From assembly GCF_014195545.1 (NCBI RefSeq), contig NZ_JACIBX010000006.1, forward strand, positions 62,001-126,000: a stretch of DNA of 64,000 nt, written 5' to 3'. Both the position numbers and the translations under genes were made by a program. The DNA comes from Limimaricola variabilis. GTDB lineage: Bacteria > Pseudomonadota > Alphaproteobacteria > Rhodobacterales > Rhodobacteraceae. A model generated the notes under the pieces. That model was not told where the DNA came from and searched no databases. It was given only the letters and a program-made list of their open reading frames with translations. Within the stretch, counting starts at the first letter, position 1; each line of letters starts with the position of its first letter. Positions 35,598 through 45,499 of this stretch are shown here, piece by piece.

Positions 35598-36263
35598 CTA
35601 GCGGCCGACCGCCGCGAGGAAGGGCGCCGGGTCCCAGCCGCAGGCGAAGCCGTCGCCGTCGGGGTCGATTCCCTTCGGATCGCGGTTCGGGCCGCCGCGC
35701 AGCAGGAAGTCGCGCTGCGCGTCGTCAGGCGAGCGGTAGGAAGCGCAGTTGCGCTCGAACCGGTTGCCCATGGTCCCGAGGATGAACCGCGAATACCACT
35801 CCTGCCCGCGCTTGTTCGGCGCGTTGAGCGCGTATTCCACGAGGTTCGGCCCGGTCTCGCCGGTGCGCTGCGGCAGCGCGGTCGGCTGGATCACCTGGTA
35901 GGCCGCCGCTTGCTGGGCACGACGTTCGGCGTCGGACTGGATCGTCTCGCGGTTCGCGACCGCTTCGAAGCTCTGCTCGTCCGAGATCGCCGCACCGCCA
36001 GAAGCGATCGGCGCGGCGTTGGTCGGGCTGGCCTGCACACCGCCACGGCGGTCGAGGTCGATCCCGGCGGCGGCCAGCTCGGAGCTGGCGATGGTGCCAC
36101 CCGCAGGCGCCCCGAAGGTGGCCGGCTGGTCCTGGTAGCGACCGGTCAGCTGCGCCTCGCGCATCGCCGCCCCGCTGTCGGGAACGCGCGGCGCGCAGGC
36201 GGCCAGCGTCAGCCCGGCGCAGGCCAGGACCAGAAATTTGGTTCGAGAAGCAAGCGGTTTCAC
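35598..36263 (-). CDS. Lipoprotein with C-terminal Excalibur-like calcium motif
   Basis: A 221-residue protein with a lipoprotein signal (FLVLACAGLTLAAC). GTG is taken as the start, because CCGGAG lies upstream. The middle region is low-complexity; the C-terminus has RFERNCASYRSPDDAQ, then DPKGIDPDGDGFACGWDP, a D-x-D-x-D-G-x-x-C motif like Excalibur domains that bind calcium in envelope proteins. The function is unknown; it sits directly before the amidase in the same transcript, consistent with an envelope role. Confidence 0.78.
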   Translation of the reverse strand: MKPLASRTKFLVLACAGLTLAACAPRVPDSGAAMREAQLTGRYQDQPATFGAPAGGTIASSELAAAGIDLDRRGGVQASPTNAAPIASGGAAISDEQSFEAVANRETIQSDAERRAQQAAAYQVIQPTALPQRTGETGPNLVEYALNAPNKRGQEWYSRFILGTMGNRFERNCASYRSPDDAQRDFLLRGGPNRDPKGIDPDGDGFACGWDPAPFLAAVGR

Positions 36264-36301
36264 GGCGACACTCCGGGCCCTGATCTGTTCGACTGCGCCC
36301 G

Positions 36302-37786
36302 TTACCACCATTTCGCGGGCTTGGAAACGAAACCGGCGGCCTGCTCCAGCGCATAGGCGGTGTTGAGCAGATCGCCTTCCTCCCACGGCCGGCCGATCAG
36401 CTGGAGGCCCAGCGGCAGCCCCTTGTGATCGAGACCGGCGGGCACCGAGATGCCCGGCAGACCGGCGAGGTTCACCGTCACGGTGAACACGTCGTTGAGA
36501 TACATCTGCACCGGGTCGGCATCCTTCATCGCGCCGAGGCCAAACGCCGAGGACGGCGTCGCCGGCGTCAGGATCGCGTCGACCCCTTCGGCGAAGACCT
36601 GGTCGAAATCGCGCTTGATCAGCGCGCGGACCTTGCGGGCGCGGTTGTAGTAGGCGTCGTAGAAGCCGGCCGAGAGCACGTAGGTGCCGACCATGATCCG
36701 GCGCTGCACCTCGGAGCCGAAGCCCTCGGCGCGGGTCTTCTCGTACATCTCGGTGATGCCGTCGCCCTGCGCCAGCTTGGCGCGGTGGCCGAAGCGCACG
36801 CCGTCATAGCGCGCGAGGTTCGACGACGCCTCGGCGGGGGCGATCACGTAATAGGCCGGAAGGGCGTATTTGGTGTGCGGCAGCGAGATGTCGCGGATCA
36901 GAGCGCCCGCGTCGCGCAGCATCTCGGTACCACGGCTCCACAGCGCCTCGATCTCGCCCGGCATGCCGTCGACGTGATATTCGCGCGGGATGCCGATCAC
37001 CTTGCCGCGGATGTCGCCGGTGAGCATCGCCTCGAAGTCGGGCACCGGGATGTCGGCCGATGTCGAATCCTTCGGGTCGTGGCCCGACATGGCGCGCAGC
37101 ATGATCGCGGCGTCGCGCACGTCGCGGGTCATCGGCCCAGCCTGGTCGAGCGAGGAGGCAAAGGCGATGATGCCCCAGCGCGAGCAGCGCCCATAGGTCG
37201 GCTTGATCCCGGTGATGCCGGTGAAGGCGGCCGGCTGGCGGATCGAGCCGCCGGTGTCGGTGCCAGTGGCGCCGAGACACAGATCGGCGGCCACGGCGGC
37301 GGCCGAGCCGCCCGAGGAGCCGCCCGGCGTCAGCGCAACGCCGTCATCGGCCTGCCATGGGTTCACGGCGGGGCCGTAGGCCGAGGTCTCGTTCGACGAG
37401 CCCATGGCGAACTCGTCCATGTTGAGCTTGCCCAGCATCACCGCGCCGTCGCGGAAGAGCTGCGTGGTCACGGTCGATTCGTATTGCGGGCGGAAGCCCT
37501 CGAGGATGCGGCTGGCCGCCTGGCTCGCCGTGCCCTCGGTGCAGAACAGGTCCTTGATGCCCAGTGGCACGCCGCACAGGTCGGGCGCGTCACCGGCCTT
37601 GAGCCGCTCGTCGGCCGCCTTGGCCTGCGCCTCGGCGATCTCGGGCGTCTTGTGAGCATAGGCGTTGAGCTTGTCCGCGCCGTCGACGGCGGCATTGAGC
37701 GCACCGGTCAGTTCGACGGACGAGATCTCGCCCTTGCGCAGCGCGTCGCGGGCGGCGGCGATGGTCAGCTTGGTCAGTTCGGTCAT
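36302..37786 (-). CDS. gatA: Aspartyl/glutamyl-tRNA(Asn/Gln) amidotransferase subunit A
   Basis: A 494-residue amidase-signature enzyme that provides ammonia for converting Glu-tRNA(Gln) and Asp-tRNA(Asn). Features are [14 protein letters not shown] with catalytic Lys, [19 protein letters not shown] with the serine pair, [15 protein letters not shown] and [14 protein letters not shown]. It ends [15 protein letters not shown]. The MTELTKL start lies ten bases after gatC. The B subunit is not in the window. Confidence 0.96.
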   Translation of the reverse strand: MTELTKLTIAAARDALRKGEISSVELTGALNAAVDGADKLNAYAHKTPEIAEAQAKAADERLKAGDAPDLCGVPLGIKDLFCTEGTASQAASRILEGFRPQYESTVTTQLFRDGAVMLGKLNMDEFAMGSSNETSAYGPAVNPWQADDGVALTPGGSSGGSAAAVAADLCLGATGTDTGGSIRQPAAFTGITGIKPTYGRCSRWGIIAFASSLDQAGPMTRDVRDAAIMLRAMSGHDPKDSTSADIPVPDFEAMLTGDIRGKVIGIPREYHVDGMPGEIEALWSRGTEMLRDAGALIRDISLPHTKYALPAYYVIAPAEASSNLARYDGVRFGHRAKLAQGDGITEMYEKTRAEGFGSEVQRRIMVGTYVLSAGFYDAYYNRARKVRALIKRDFDQVFAEGVDAILTPATPSSAFGLGAMKDADPVQMYLNDVFTVTVNLAGLPGISVPAGLDHKGLPLGLQLIGRPWEEGDLLNTAYALEQAAGFVSKPAKWW

Positions 37787-37796
37787 TTCCCGCCCC

Positions 37797-38084
37797 TCAT
37801 TCCACGACCTTGGGCACCGCGAAGAAGCCTTCGCGGGCATCGGGCGCATTGGCCAGCACCTTGTCCTGCTGGCTGCCGTCGGTCACCACGTCCTCGCGCC
37901 GCTTGAGATGCATCGGCGTCACGCCGGTCATCGGCTCGACCCCCTCGACATCCACTTCCTGCAGCTGCTCGATGAAGCCAAGGATGGTGTTGAACTCGGC
38001 GGCGAGCGCGGGCAGCGCCTCTTCCTCGACCCGGATCCGGGCCAGCTTGGCCACCCGCCGGGCGGTGTCGGTATCGATCGACAT
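37797..38084 (-). CDS. gatC: Aspartyl/glutamyl-tRNA amidotransferase subunit C
   Basis: A 95-residue Gat[22 protein letters not shown] at the N-terminus, [30 protein letters not shown] and a C-terminal FFAVPKVVE. It is the small chaperone-like subunit that stabilises GatA/B. AGGAG precedes the ATG. Confidence 0.95.
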   Translation of the reverse strand: MSIDTDTARRVAKLARIRVEEEALPALAAEFNTILGFIEQLQEVDVEGVEPMTGVTPMHLKRREDVVTDGSQQDKVLANAPDAREGFFAVPKVVE

Positions 38085-38113
38085 GGGGCTCTCCTGTCTG
38101 GTCGATCCCGGCT

Positions 38114-38770
38114 TTAGCGGGCGCGGGTCGGTCCCGCAAGCAGCGCCCGGCGGATCAGCTCGATCATCCAGCCGAGCATGACCCCGTTGAGCACGTGCCA
38201 GGCGAAATGCGTGCCGGCGGGCCAGCCCGGGCAGAGCGTTTCGTCGAGCGAGCGGAACACCAGCGACAGGCACAACAGCGCGGCGCCCAACCCCATGCCC
38301 CGCCCCACCATCGGCCAGCGCCGCCACAGGGCTACGGCGTAGATCGCGATCAGCAACGGCACCGGCCAGTAGAATGCGGAAATGGCAAAGAATGGCAGCG
38401 CAGCGAAGACCGGCGTCAGGATCATCGCCCAAGGTACGAAAGCCGCCGCGCCCAGCGCCGAGGCCCAGACGGGCAAATGCCAGAACGCGCGGTTCGCGGC
38501 ATAGACATAGGCGAGGATGAAGACCGCGATCGGAATCACGTCGGCCAGCATCGCCCAGAAGCTGGCCACCGAATGAAACAGCCCGCTGCCGATGCCGATG
38601 GTGAAGAGGATCGCGGACAGTACACGCGGCAGGGCCAGCCCGCCCGCGCGGCGCCAGCACCAGATCGCGGCGATCAGAAAGGCGGCGTTGGAAACGAGAT
38701 TGAGCGGCTCGGCCCAGAACCCGGGGCCCAGCCGTTCGCAATAGGCATCGATCGGGGCGGTCCAATCCAT
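38114..38770 (-). CDS. Ceramidase-domain (CREST superfamily) membrane hydrolase
   Basis: A 218-residue protein with about seven hydrophobic segments. Signature residues of the alkaline ceramidase/CREST family are present: Glu/Asn in [34 protein letters not shown] with histidine and aspartate, and near the C-terminus [21 protein letters not shown] with histidines. These suggest a metal-dependent amide hydrolase acting on membrane lipids. No substrate can be named. It lies 29 bases upstream of gatC and 9 bases after the TadG-like gene on the same strand. Confidence 0.85.
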   Translation of the reverse strand: MDWTAPIDAYCERLGPGFWAEPLNLVSNAAFLIAAIWCWRRAGGLALPRVLSAILFTIGIGSGLFHSVASFWAMLADVIPIAVFILAYVYAANRAFWHLPVWASALGAAAFVPWAMILTPVFAALPFFAISAFYWPVPLLIAIYAVALWRRWPMVGRGMGLGAALLCLSLVFRSLDETLCPGWPAGTHFAWHVLNGVMLGWMIELIRRALLAGPTRAR

Positions 38771-38779
38771 GGCCCGAGG

Positions 38780-40102
38780 CTAGAGCGCGAGCCGGTAGTG
38801 ATCCACCTGGAAGTTGCCATCGAGACCGTCGGCACAACGATACATGGTCATGTTCGACGTGCTGTCGATCCGACCGCCCGAGATCAGCGACACACCGATC
38901 CCAACGGCGTTCGCGCTGAACTTGATATCGCCCTTGGCGATGACCTGGCTGCCATGCAGGTTGAAGCCCGAGGGGAGGTCCACCCCGCCCATCGTGAGGA
39001 GTTGCGCGCTGCCGCCGGGCAGACAGGCATCGACGCGCCCGAGACGCACCCCGGCGCTGCCGGTGATCGACTTGACGCTCGTATCGGTGGTGGCGACGAC
39101 CGCGTCCTCGAAGGCGAGCCCCGAGCCGAGGCTCACTTCGCAGTCTGTGACGATCACCGCCTTGCGGATCGTGGTGAGCGCCCCCTTCGTGCCCAGCGTC
39201 ACCTTTTTGCCCTTGCAGGCAAGCCGGTGGATTCGGCCCGGCGTGAAATGGGAGGGGTCGAAGCTTGAGCCCGAAAGCTGGATCACGCTGCCCGAGGTCA
39301 CGTAATCGGGCATGTGCCAGGAGCCGTAGCTCTCAAGCTGCGCGATGATTTCGGACAGGTCGCGCAGCTCGCGGATCTCGACCTCCGCCGGCCGCAATGC
39401 CGCCTGCAGCCCCTCGTTCTTGGTGAAGCCCGAGGCGGGCATCCGCAGCTGGTCGATATTAGGCATCGACAGCACCGTGCCCGGCTCGAAGCTGTTGTTG
39501 TTGTTGATCGAAACCCAGGAGTTGGAGTGCATGCAGAAGCCGTTGAGATAGGCGTTGTTCGACTGCACGTCGATCGCCCCATTGGCCAGAAAGCCCTGAT
39601 CGGCGCAGCCTGGGTTGTAGGCGATGAAGACCGCGTCGCGGGAGATGTCCCAGCTATCGATCCCGATGATCTGCGTCACGAAGCTCGTCACCGCGTTGCC
39701 CCGTGCAGCCCGGCGCGCGGTGGTGACCCGCACCGCGTCGGTCTTGCTCGGATCGGCGGTGAACTTGCCGGTGTCATAGTCGAAGGTGCCGAAGGCGATA
39801 TCGGAGGCGAGGACCAGGTTGCCACGCCGCGCGTCGGCCTCGTTCGCCCGCACCATCGCGACCGCTGCCAACTTGGCCTCGTCGGCGGGCATGCGGCGGC
39901 GAGCGACCAGCGCCGCATGAGCGGCGGAATCGGCCATGATTTGCAGCCTGACCCGCTCGGCATGGACGTGGCTCACGTCGATGGCGACGCCGCCCATGGC
40001 CGCCATCGCCACGAAGATGAAGAGCCCGAACATCGTGCCACCGCCGCTCGCGTCCCGGAGAAGACGGCGCAGGAGCGCAAGGCATCCCCATCCGCGGGCC
40101 AT
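38780..40102 (-). CDS. TadG-like (DUF2134-type) pilus assembly protein
   Basis: A 440-residue protein. After a basic N-terminus it has one membrane segment ([20 protein letters not shown]) that matches the TadG/DUF2134 leader, followed by [25 protein letters not shown]. The rest is extracellular and beta-rich, with a NNNN stretch ([11 protein letters not shown]) and many short repeats such as [19 protein letters not shown] and [10 protein letters not shown] that could form a beta-helix. It lacks the von Willebrand A domain found in the other TadG-like gene of this window. It follows the TadE-like gene after two bases. A minor pilin or pilus-linked surface protein is the likely role. Confidence 0.82.
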   Translation of the reverse strand: MARGWGCLALLRRLLRDASGGGTMFGLFIFVAMAAMGGVAIDVSHVHAERVRLQIMADSAAHAALVARRRMPADEAKLAAVAMVRANEADARRGNLVLASDIAFGTFDYDTGKFTADPSKTDAVRVTTARRAARGNAVTSFVTQIIGIDSWDISRDAVFIAYNPGCADQGFLANGAIDVQSNNAYLNGFCMHSNSWVSINNNNSFEPGTVLSMPNIDQLRMPASGFTKNEGLQAALRPAEVEIRELRDLSEIIAQLESYGSWHMPDYVTSGSVIQLSGSSFDPSHFTPGRIHRLACKGKKVTLGTKGALTTIRKAVIVTDCEVSLGSGLAFEDAVVATTDTSVKSITGSAGVRLGRVDACLPGGSAQLLTMGGVDLPSGFNLHGSQVIAKGDIKFSANAVGIGVSLISGGRIDSTSNMTMYRCADGLDGNFQVDHYRLAL

Positions 40103-40104
40103 GA

Positions 40105-40536
40105 TCAGTACTCCACCCGGTGGCGCGAACTGAGCGTGAGCTCGGTATTGCCGATGAGCGGCAGGCTGCCGCTCAAGGTCATCGCGCTGAGCGGCAGCTT
40201 CACGGTGGTGACAATGACATCGCCGCTGATCGCCGTCGTCACCTTCGCGCCAGCCACCGCCCCGTCCAGCCGCTCGGCGATGGCGAGCTGCGCCTCCAGC
40301 GGCGAGCTCAGACGATTGACCGAAAGGGCGCGATTGCCCTCCTGCACGATCCGCAGCGCTTCGCTCTGCTTGAGGTAGATGTTGGAAACATCCACCACCA
40401 ACATCAGCAGGAAAGTGAAAAGCGGAATCCACAGCACCGCCTCGATCGACATCGAGCCGGTGCTGTCATGGCCCAGCCACCGCAGCGCCCGTCGGAGGCG
40501 CGCGCTGCGGTGTTCTGGTCCGGTCGTCTGGCGCAT
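40105..40536 (-). CDS. TadE-like minor pilin
   Basis: A 143-residue protein with a basic leader and one N-terminal membrane helix: GSMSIEAVLWIPLFTFLLMLVVDVSNIYLK, with the TadE-type glutamate in SIEAVLW. The periplasmic part has LSSPLEAQLAIAERLDGAVA and ends SSRHRVEY. TadE-like proteins are processed by the prepilin peptidase TadV/CpaA and support type IVc pili. No TadA ATPase, peptidase or secretin gene is in the window. Confidence 0.82.
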   Translation of the reverse strand: MRQTTGPEHRSARLRRALRWLGHDSTGSMSIEAVLWIPLFTFLLMLVVDVSNIYLKQSEALRIVQEGNRALSVNRLSSPLEAQLAIAERLDGAVAGAKVTTAISGDVIVTTVKLPLSAMTLSGSLPLIGNTELTLSSRHRVEY

Positions 40537-40636
40537 CTGCCCCCGCCTCCGATTCCGTTTTGATTAACGGAAGGGTAACCGGCGATTGCGGCACGATTCC
40601 GGTGCCGGCGGGGAAGGGCTGGGGCAGATCCGCGGT

Positions 40637-42079
40637 TCAGAGACCCTTGGAACGGTAGCTCAGCGCCACCCGGCCGATCGCCACGAGATACGCGGCGGTG
40701 CGCAGGTCGGGCACGTCATCGCGCGCGTGCCAGATCTCGCGCATCGACTGGTAGGCGGTGCGCATCGTGTCATCGAGACCCGAACGCACCAGCTCCAGCT
40801 CGTCATCGCCCTTGAGATAGCGCTCCTTGAAGTTCTTCGACAGGCTCCAGCCCAGCCCCTCGTCAGCCGACAGCCGCTCAAGCTCGTCGACGATGGCCTG
40901 CGCACGGGCTTCGTCGGCGCGGCGCTCCATCCGGCCGAAACGGATATGGCTGAGGTTCTTGACCCATTCGAAATAGGACACCGTCACGCCGCCGGCGTTG
41001 GCATACATGTCGGGAATAATGACCACGCCCTTTTCGCGCAGGATCTCGTCGGCCCCGGCCGTGATCGGGCCGTTGGCGGCCTCGATGATCAGCGGCGCCT
41101 TGATGCGGTCGGCATTGGCGAGGTTGATCGTGCCCTCCAGCGCCGCCGGGATCAGGATGTCGCATTCCGCCTCAAGCAGCGCCGCGCCGTCCGCATGATG
41201 CGTGGCGTGGGGGTAATCCTTCACGCCGCCATGCTTGGTGATCCACTGGTGCACCGCCTCGACGTCGAGGCCGTTCTCCTGTGTGATGGCGCCGTCGCGC
41301 TCGATGATGGCGGTGATCTTGGCACCGTCCTCCTCGGAGAGGAACTTGGCGGCGTGGTAGCCCACATTGCCGAGGCCTTGGACGATGACCCGCTTGCCCG
41401 CCAGCTTGCCCGACAGGTTAGCCTTGGCCACGTCCTCGGGGTGACGGAAGAACTCGCGCAGCGCGTATTGCACGCCGCGCCCGGTCGCCTCGACCCGGCC
41501 GTGGATGCCGCCGGCATTGAGCGGCTTGCCGGTGACGCAGGCGCGGGAGTTGATGTCGGTGGTGTTCATCCGCGCGTACTGGTCGGCGATCCAAGCCATC
41601 TCGCGCTCGCCGGTGCCCATGTCGGGGGCGGGCACGTTCTGGGAAGGGCTGATCAGGTCGCGCTTGGCCAGCTCATAGGCGAAGCGGCGGGTGATCTGCT
41701 CCAGCTCATGCTCGTCCCAGTCGCGCGGATCGATCCGAAGTCCGCCCTTGGAGCCGCCATAGGGCACTTCGACAAGAGCGCATTTATAGGTCATCAGCGC
41801 CGCCAGCGCCTCGACCTCGTCCTGGTGCACCGACGGCGCGTAGCGGATGCCGCCCTTCACGGGCTCCATATGCTCGGAATGCACCGACCGGTAGCCGGTG
41901 AAGGTGTGGATCTGGCCGCGCAGCCGCACGCCGAAGCGCACGGTATAGGTGGCGTTGCAGACGCGGATCTTCTCTTCGAGGCCGGGCGACAGGTCCATCA
42001 GCGCCACGGCGCGGTTGAACATCATGTCGACGGAATCGCGGAATCCCGGTTCGGGTTGATGTGGGTTGTGCTCGGTCAT
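40637..42079 (-). CDS. Glutamate dehydrogenase (Glu/Leu/Phe/Val family)
   Basis: A 480-residue enzyme with GGIRYAPSVHQDEVEA, the catalytic lysine region MTYKCALVEVPYGGSKGG, SPSQNVPAPDMGTGEREM, the NAD motif VIVQGLGNVGYHAAKFL and IIEAANGPITAGADEIL. It interconverts glutamate with 2-oxoglutarate and ammonia. The MTEHNPH start has GGGAG upstream. It separates two groups of pilin-like genes and is divergent from the VWA-TadG gene. Confidence 0.94.
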   Translation of the reverse strand: MTEHNPHQPEPGFRDSVDMMFNRAVALMDLSPGLEEKIRVCNATYTVRFGVRLRGQIHTFTGYRSVHSEHMEPVKGGIRYAPSVHQDEVEALAALMTYKCALVEVPYGGSKGGLRIDPRDWDEHELEQITRRFAYELAKRDLISPSQNVPAPDMGTGEREMAWIADQYARMNTTDINSRACVTGKPLNAGGIHGRVEATGRGVQYALREFFRHPEDVAKANLSGKLAGKRVIVQGLGNVGYHAAKFLSEEDGAKITAIIERDGAITQENGLDVEAVHQWITKHGGVKDYPHATHHADGAALLEAECDILIPAALEGTINLANADRIKAPLIIEAANGPITAGADEILREKGVVIIPDMYANAGGVTVSYFEWVKNLSHIRFGRMERRADEARAQAIVDELERLSADEGLGWSLSKNFKERYLKGDDELELVRSGLDDTMRTAYQSMREIWHARDDVPDLRTAAYLVAIGRVALSYRSKGL

Positions 42080-42261
42080 CTTGGTCTCCCTGTGCGGCCG
42101 GCCGGCGCCGGCTCTCCTGCCCGATCCTAGACCCAATCCCCCAATAATCGACAGCAGTGGAAGCCGTGGCGTGGGGGAAAGGCCCGCCCGCGCCGGAGTC
42201 ACGCCGCAAATTGGCCATCTCGGCACGGTTCCCTGATCTCGTCCGAAAGGAGAATACGCCC

Positions 42262-43869
42262 GTGAACCGGCACCCTGCCCCGCACCGAAACCGCCCGCAG
42301 CGTCCCCCTCGCCAAGAGGGCGCCCCAGATACGCTTGGTCGCGACGAGAGCGGCTCGATCATCGTCTTCTCGCTCTTCGTGATGGTGATCATGCTGATGA
42401 TCGGGGGCCTGGGCGTCGACATCATGCGGACCGAAGCCCGGCGTACCGAGCTGCAGGCCACGCTCGACCGGGCGGTCCTCGCCGCCGCCGACCTGCAACA
42501 GACCCGCGACCCAGAGACGGTGGTGCGTGACTATGTCGCCAAGGCCGGGATGTCCGACAGCCTCGGCGCGGTCGAAGTGGTGCAAGCGCTCAACATGCGC
42601 ACGGTCCGGGCCGAGGCGCGCTCCACGGTGCCGACCATGATGCTGAAATTCGCCGGCATGACGTCGCTGGCCGCCCCGGCGGCAGCCTCGGCCACCGAAT
42701 CGGTGAACGACATCGAGATCGGGCTGGTGCTCGACGTCTCCGGCTCGATGAACAGCAACAACCGCCTGCCGCGCCTCAAGACCGCCGGCGCCGAGTTCAT
42801 CGACACCATGTTCAACACCGTCGAACCGGGCCATCTGGCGATTTCGCTGGTGCCCTACTCGACCCAGGTCAACCTCGGGCTCGATCTCGCCACCGCGCTC
42901 GGCATGCCCCGGCTGCACAACTTCAGCTATTGCGCGGATCTGCCCGCGACCGCCTACCTGACCACCGTGGCCTCGCCTTTGCCGCTGGTGCAGGCCGGGC
43001 ATTTCGACAGCAGCGGCTACTCCCCCTCCTCGGGCGGGATCAGCAGCTATGCCAACATGCGGATGCGGTCCTCGACCTGCCGGACCGGCAACGGCTTTGA
43101 AGTGCTGCCCTGGTCGACCAGCCGCACCGCGCTCAAGAACCGGATCGCCGGGCTCAGCGCCGAAGGCTGGACCTCGATCGAGATGGGCGTGAACTGGGGT
43201 GCCGCGCTGCTCGACCCGACCGTGCGCACCGCGCTCAACCAGTTCTCCGCGGTGACGGGTCTGGCCTCCGGTCTGACCGGCTGGCCGCGCGACTTCGGCA
43301 TCTCGCAGGGGATGAAGGTGCTGGTGGTGATGACCGACGGCGCCAATACCGTCAATTACCGGCTCAAGTCGCCCTACCGTGAAAATGGCCTGTCCGATGT
43401 CTGGGTGCTCGGCTCGAACGACTACTACGTAAAGCGGCTGACCGGTGACTACTTCAGGGCATCGGATCGTACGATCGTGGCGACACGTCCGGCGCTTGCG
43501 ACCCGGTTGCGCTGGAACGAGCTCTTCGCCCGAATGACAGTGCGGGAGCACGCCCATCACCTGCGGGCGATGCAGTTCGATCAAGGCACTGCGGCCTTCG
43601 ACACCACCTTTGCCACCTGGACCTCGATCGTCGAAACCGACTGGACCATCACCAAGGATACCCGGTTGAGCCAGATCTGCTCCGCGGCCAAGGCCAAGGG
43701 CGTGGTGATCTTCACCATCGGCTTCGAGATCAACGAGCCCGGCGCCATGGAGGCGATGGCCGGCTGCGCCTCCTCGCCCTCGCATTTCTACCGCGTCGAA
43801 GGGCTGCAGATCGCCTCCGCCTTCACCTCGATCGCCACCCAGATCAACGCACTGAGGCTGATCCAATGA
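42262..43869 (+). CDS. VWA-domain TadG-like pilus assembly protein
   Basis: A 535-residue protein. Starting at GTG, with AAGGAG upstream, it has an N-terminal membrane helix (SIIVFSLFVMVIMLMIGGLGVDIMR) of the TadG type and TELQATLDRAVLAAADLQ. A von Willebrand A domain begins with MIDAS LVLDVSGSMNSNN (Asp at about residue 158) and continues to VLVVMTDGANT and VVIFTIGFEINEPGA. Such proteins anchor or assemble type IVc pili. The stop overlaps the next gene (ATGA). Confidence 0.88.
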   Translation: MNRHPAPHRNRPQRPPRQEGAPDTLGRDESGSIIVFSLFVMVIMLMIGGLGVDIMRTEARRTELQATLDRAVLAAADLQQTRDPETVVRDYVAKAGMSDSLGAVEVVQALNMRTVRAEARSTVPTMMLKFAGMTSLAAPAAASATESVNDIEIGLVLDVSGSMNSNNRLPRLKTAGAEFIDTMFNTVEPGHLAISLVPYSTQVNLGLDLATALGMPRLHNFSYCADLPATAYLTTVASPLPLVQAGHFDSSGYSPSSGGISSYANMRMRSSTCRTGNGFEVLPWSTSRTALKNRIAGLSAEGWTSIEMGVNWGAALLDPTVRTALNQFSAVTGLASGLTGWPRDFGISQGMKVLVVMTDGANTVNYRLKSPYRENGLSDVWVLGSNDYYVKRLTGDYFRASDRTIVATRPALATRLRWNELFARMTVREHAHHLRAMQFDQGTAAFDTTFATWTSIVETDWTITKDTRLSQICSAAKAKGVVIFTIGFEINEPGAMEAMAGCASSPSHFYRVEGLQIASAFTSIATQINALRLIQ

Positions 43870-44414
43870 CCGGTCTGCGTCGCTTCCTGCATGCGCTGCG
43901 GCGCCGTCCCGCCTTGCTGCGCGCAAGCGAAGGGGCCGCCTCGGTCGAGTTCGTGCTGATCTTCCCGGTGCTGATGCTGGTGATCCTGTCGAGCTTCGAG
44001 CTGGGCATGGTCACGCTGCGCCAGGTGATGCTGGATCGGGGCCTCGACCTGACCGTGCGCGAGGTCCGGCTGGGGCAGATCACCCCGGTCGACCACGCCA
44101 CGGTCAGCGCCTCGATCTGCAACCACGCGCTGCTGCTGCCGGACTGTGCGAGCAACCTGCGGCTCGAAATGCGCCCGCTCGACCTTCGATCCTGGGTCAC
44201 GCCCCCCGAACAGGCGGATTGCGTCGACCGCGCCGACATCACCGTGCCGCTGCGCCGCTTTACCGCCGGAGTGGAGAACCAACTGATGCTTCTGCGTGCC
44301 TGCTCCCTGTTCGATCCGTACTTCCCCACCAGCGGGCTGGGCGCGCGGCTGCCCCGCCAGTCGGGCGGCGCCTATGCGCTGACCTCCGCCTCCGCCTTCG
44401 TGGTCGAACCATGA
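43866..44414 (+). CDS. TadE-like minor pilin
   Basis: A 182-residue protein with the TadE motif: EGAASVEFVLIFPVLMLVILSSFELGM, in which Glu follows Val in the membrane leader, then TLRQVMLDRGLDLTVREVRLG. It has several cysteines (SICNHALLLPDC, DCVDR, RACSLF) that could form disulfides. The start and stop overlap both neighbours by four bases. It is the middle gene of the VWA-TadG, TadE, TadE run. Confidence 0.86.
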   Translation: MTGLRRFLHALRRRPALLRASEGAASVEFVLIFPVLMLVILSSFELGMVTLRQVMLDRGLDLTVREVRLGQITPVDHATVSASICNHALLLPDCASNLRLEMRPLDLRSWVTPPEQADCVDRADITVPLRRFTAGVENQLMLLRACSLFDPYFPTSGLGARLPRQSGGAYALTSASAFVVEP

Positions 44415-45007
44415 GGCGGGCTTGGCAGATCGCCCGTGCGGGGCTGGCGCGGTTCTGGCGCGATCGCGACCGCGAAGCGGGTTCGATGACGGTCGAGGCG
44501 GTGCTGATGATGCCGCTGCTGCTCTGGGTCTTCGGTGGCAGCTGGGTGTTCTTCGACGCCTATCGCGCGAAATCGATCAATACCCGCGCGGCCTACACGG
44601 TCGGCGACGTGCTGAGCCGGGAGTCGGGTTACATCACGCCGACCTTCGTCAACAGCATCTCCGCGCTGCAGGGCGTCCTGATGCCGGAATCGCGGGCACC
44701 GCGCATCCGGGTCAGCGTCTTCACATATGACGCGCCGACCAGCAGCTACCGTGTCCGCTGGTCGACGGCGCGGGGCACCGGCGTGTCCGCTCTGACCGAT
44801 GCTGCGCTCAACGAGGTGCGGGCGGAGCTGCCCGACATGCCGAATCTCGAGGTGGCGACGCTGGTCGAAACCTGGACGGACTACACCCCCATCTTCGATG
44901 TCGGGTTGGCGCCCTTCACCTTCGAGGATCGGGTCGTGACCCGGCTGCGCTTCGCCGGCCAGCTTTGCTACAGCGTGACCGGGACGGTGTCCGACGCGCT
45001 GTGCTAG
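44411..45007 (+). CDS. TadE-like minor pilin
   Basis: A 198-residue protein with GSMTVEAVLMMPLLLWVFGGSWVFF as N-terminal membrane leader, then AYRAKSINTRAAYTVGDVLSRE. The C-terminal part contains IRVSVFTYDAP, LVETWTDYTPIFD and two cysteines at the end (QLCYSV, DALC). ATG overlaps the preceding stop. The stop TAG lies inside the first unit of a 14-bp tandem repeat. Confidence 0.85.
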   Translation: MRRAWQIARAGLARFWRDRDREAGSMTVEAVLMMPLLLWVFGGSWVFFDAYRAKSINTRAAYTVGDVLSRESGYITPTFVNSISALQGVLMPESRAPRIRVSVFTYDAPTSSYRVRWSTARGTGVSALTDAALNEVRAELPDMPNLEVATLVETWTDYTPIFDVGLAPFTFEDRVVTRLRFAGQLCYSVTGTVSDALC

Positions 45008-45039
45008 GTGCTGGGGACTAGGTGCGGGGTGCTAGGTGC
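45004..45039. repeat. 14-bp tandem repeat between convergent genes
   Basis: CTAGGTGC occurs at 45004, 45018 and 45032, exactly 14 bases apart, in units of CTAGGTGC plus a six-base variable GGGG-containing part. The plus-strand TadE gene stops in the first copy (TAG 45005-45007); the minus-strand membrane protein stops in the third (45032-45034). Confidence 0.7.
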
Positions 45040-45499
45040 CGCTCCGCTGCGCCAGCCGCGACTCGATCGCCTCGGCCATCGCCTTGGTCTGCGGCGCCGG
45101 GGTCACGCCGCCGATTCCCAGCCGATGCCCGAGCCGCCACCACATGCCCGGCCGCCAGCCCCGCGCCATCGGCCGCGTCAGCCGCAGCGTGAAGCCGTTC
45201 GACGGCTTGAGCGAGAAGCTGCCGCGGTCGATCCCGGCAATGTCCTGCCAGCCCGCTAGCAAGGTGCCGTCGCTGGCCGATAGCCCCGTCTCGTCGAGCC
45301 GCAGCACGAGGCGCGTCGCCCGGCGCAGCGCCTCGCCCGCTACCAGCCCCCCGGTACCCAGCGCCAGCAGCGCAGCCACCCACAGCGCCCCGTCGGCCTG
45401 CGTCAGCGCGGTGTAAACCGCGAGACCGCCGAAGACATAGAGCACCCCGACCGCCATCGCCCGGCGGGCGGGCGCCGCGCGCAATTCGAACTCCATCAT
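45032..45499 (-). CDS. Small membrane protein, hypothetical
   Basis: A 155-residue protein starting MMEFELRAAP. Two hydrophobic segments near the N-terminus (MAVGVLYVFGGLAVYTAL and LWVAALLALGTGGLVAGEAL) are followed by a cytoplasmic part with DETGLSASDGTLLAGWQDIAGID and GFTLRLTRPMARG, which looks like a small PH-like beta domain. I do not recognise a named family. A larger frame starting upstream is not used because it lacks the hydrophobic segments and a good start. Confidence 0.72.
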   Translation of the reverse strand: MMEFELRAAPARRAMAVGVLYVFGGLAVYTALTQADGALWVAALLALGTGGLVAGEALRRATRLVLRLDETGLSASDGTLLAGWQDIAGIDRGSFSLKPSNGFTLRLTRPMARGWRPGMWWRLGHRLGIGGVTPAPQTKAMAEAIESRLAQRSGT

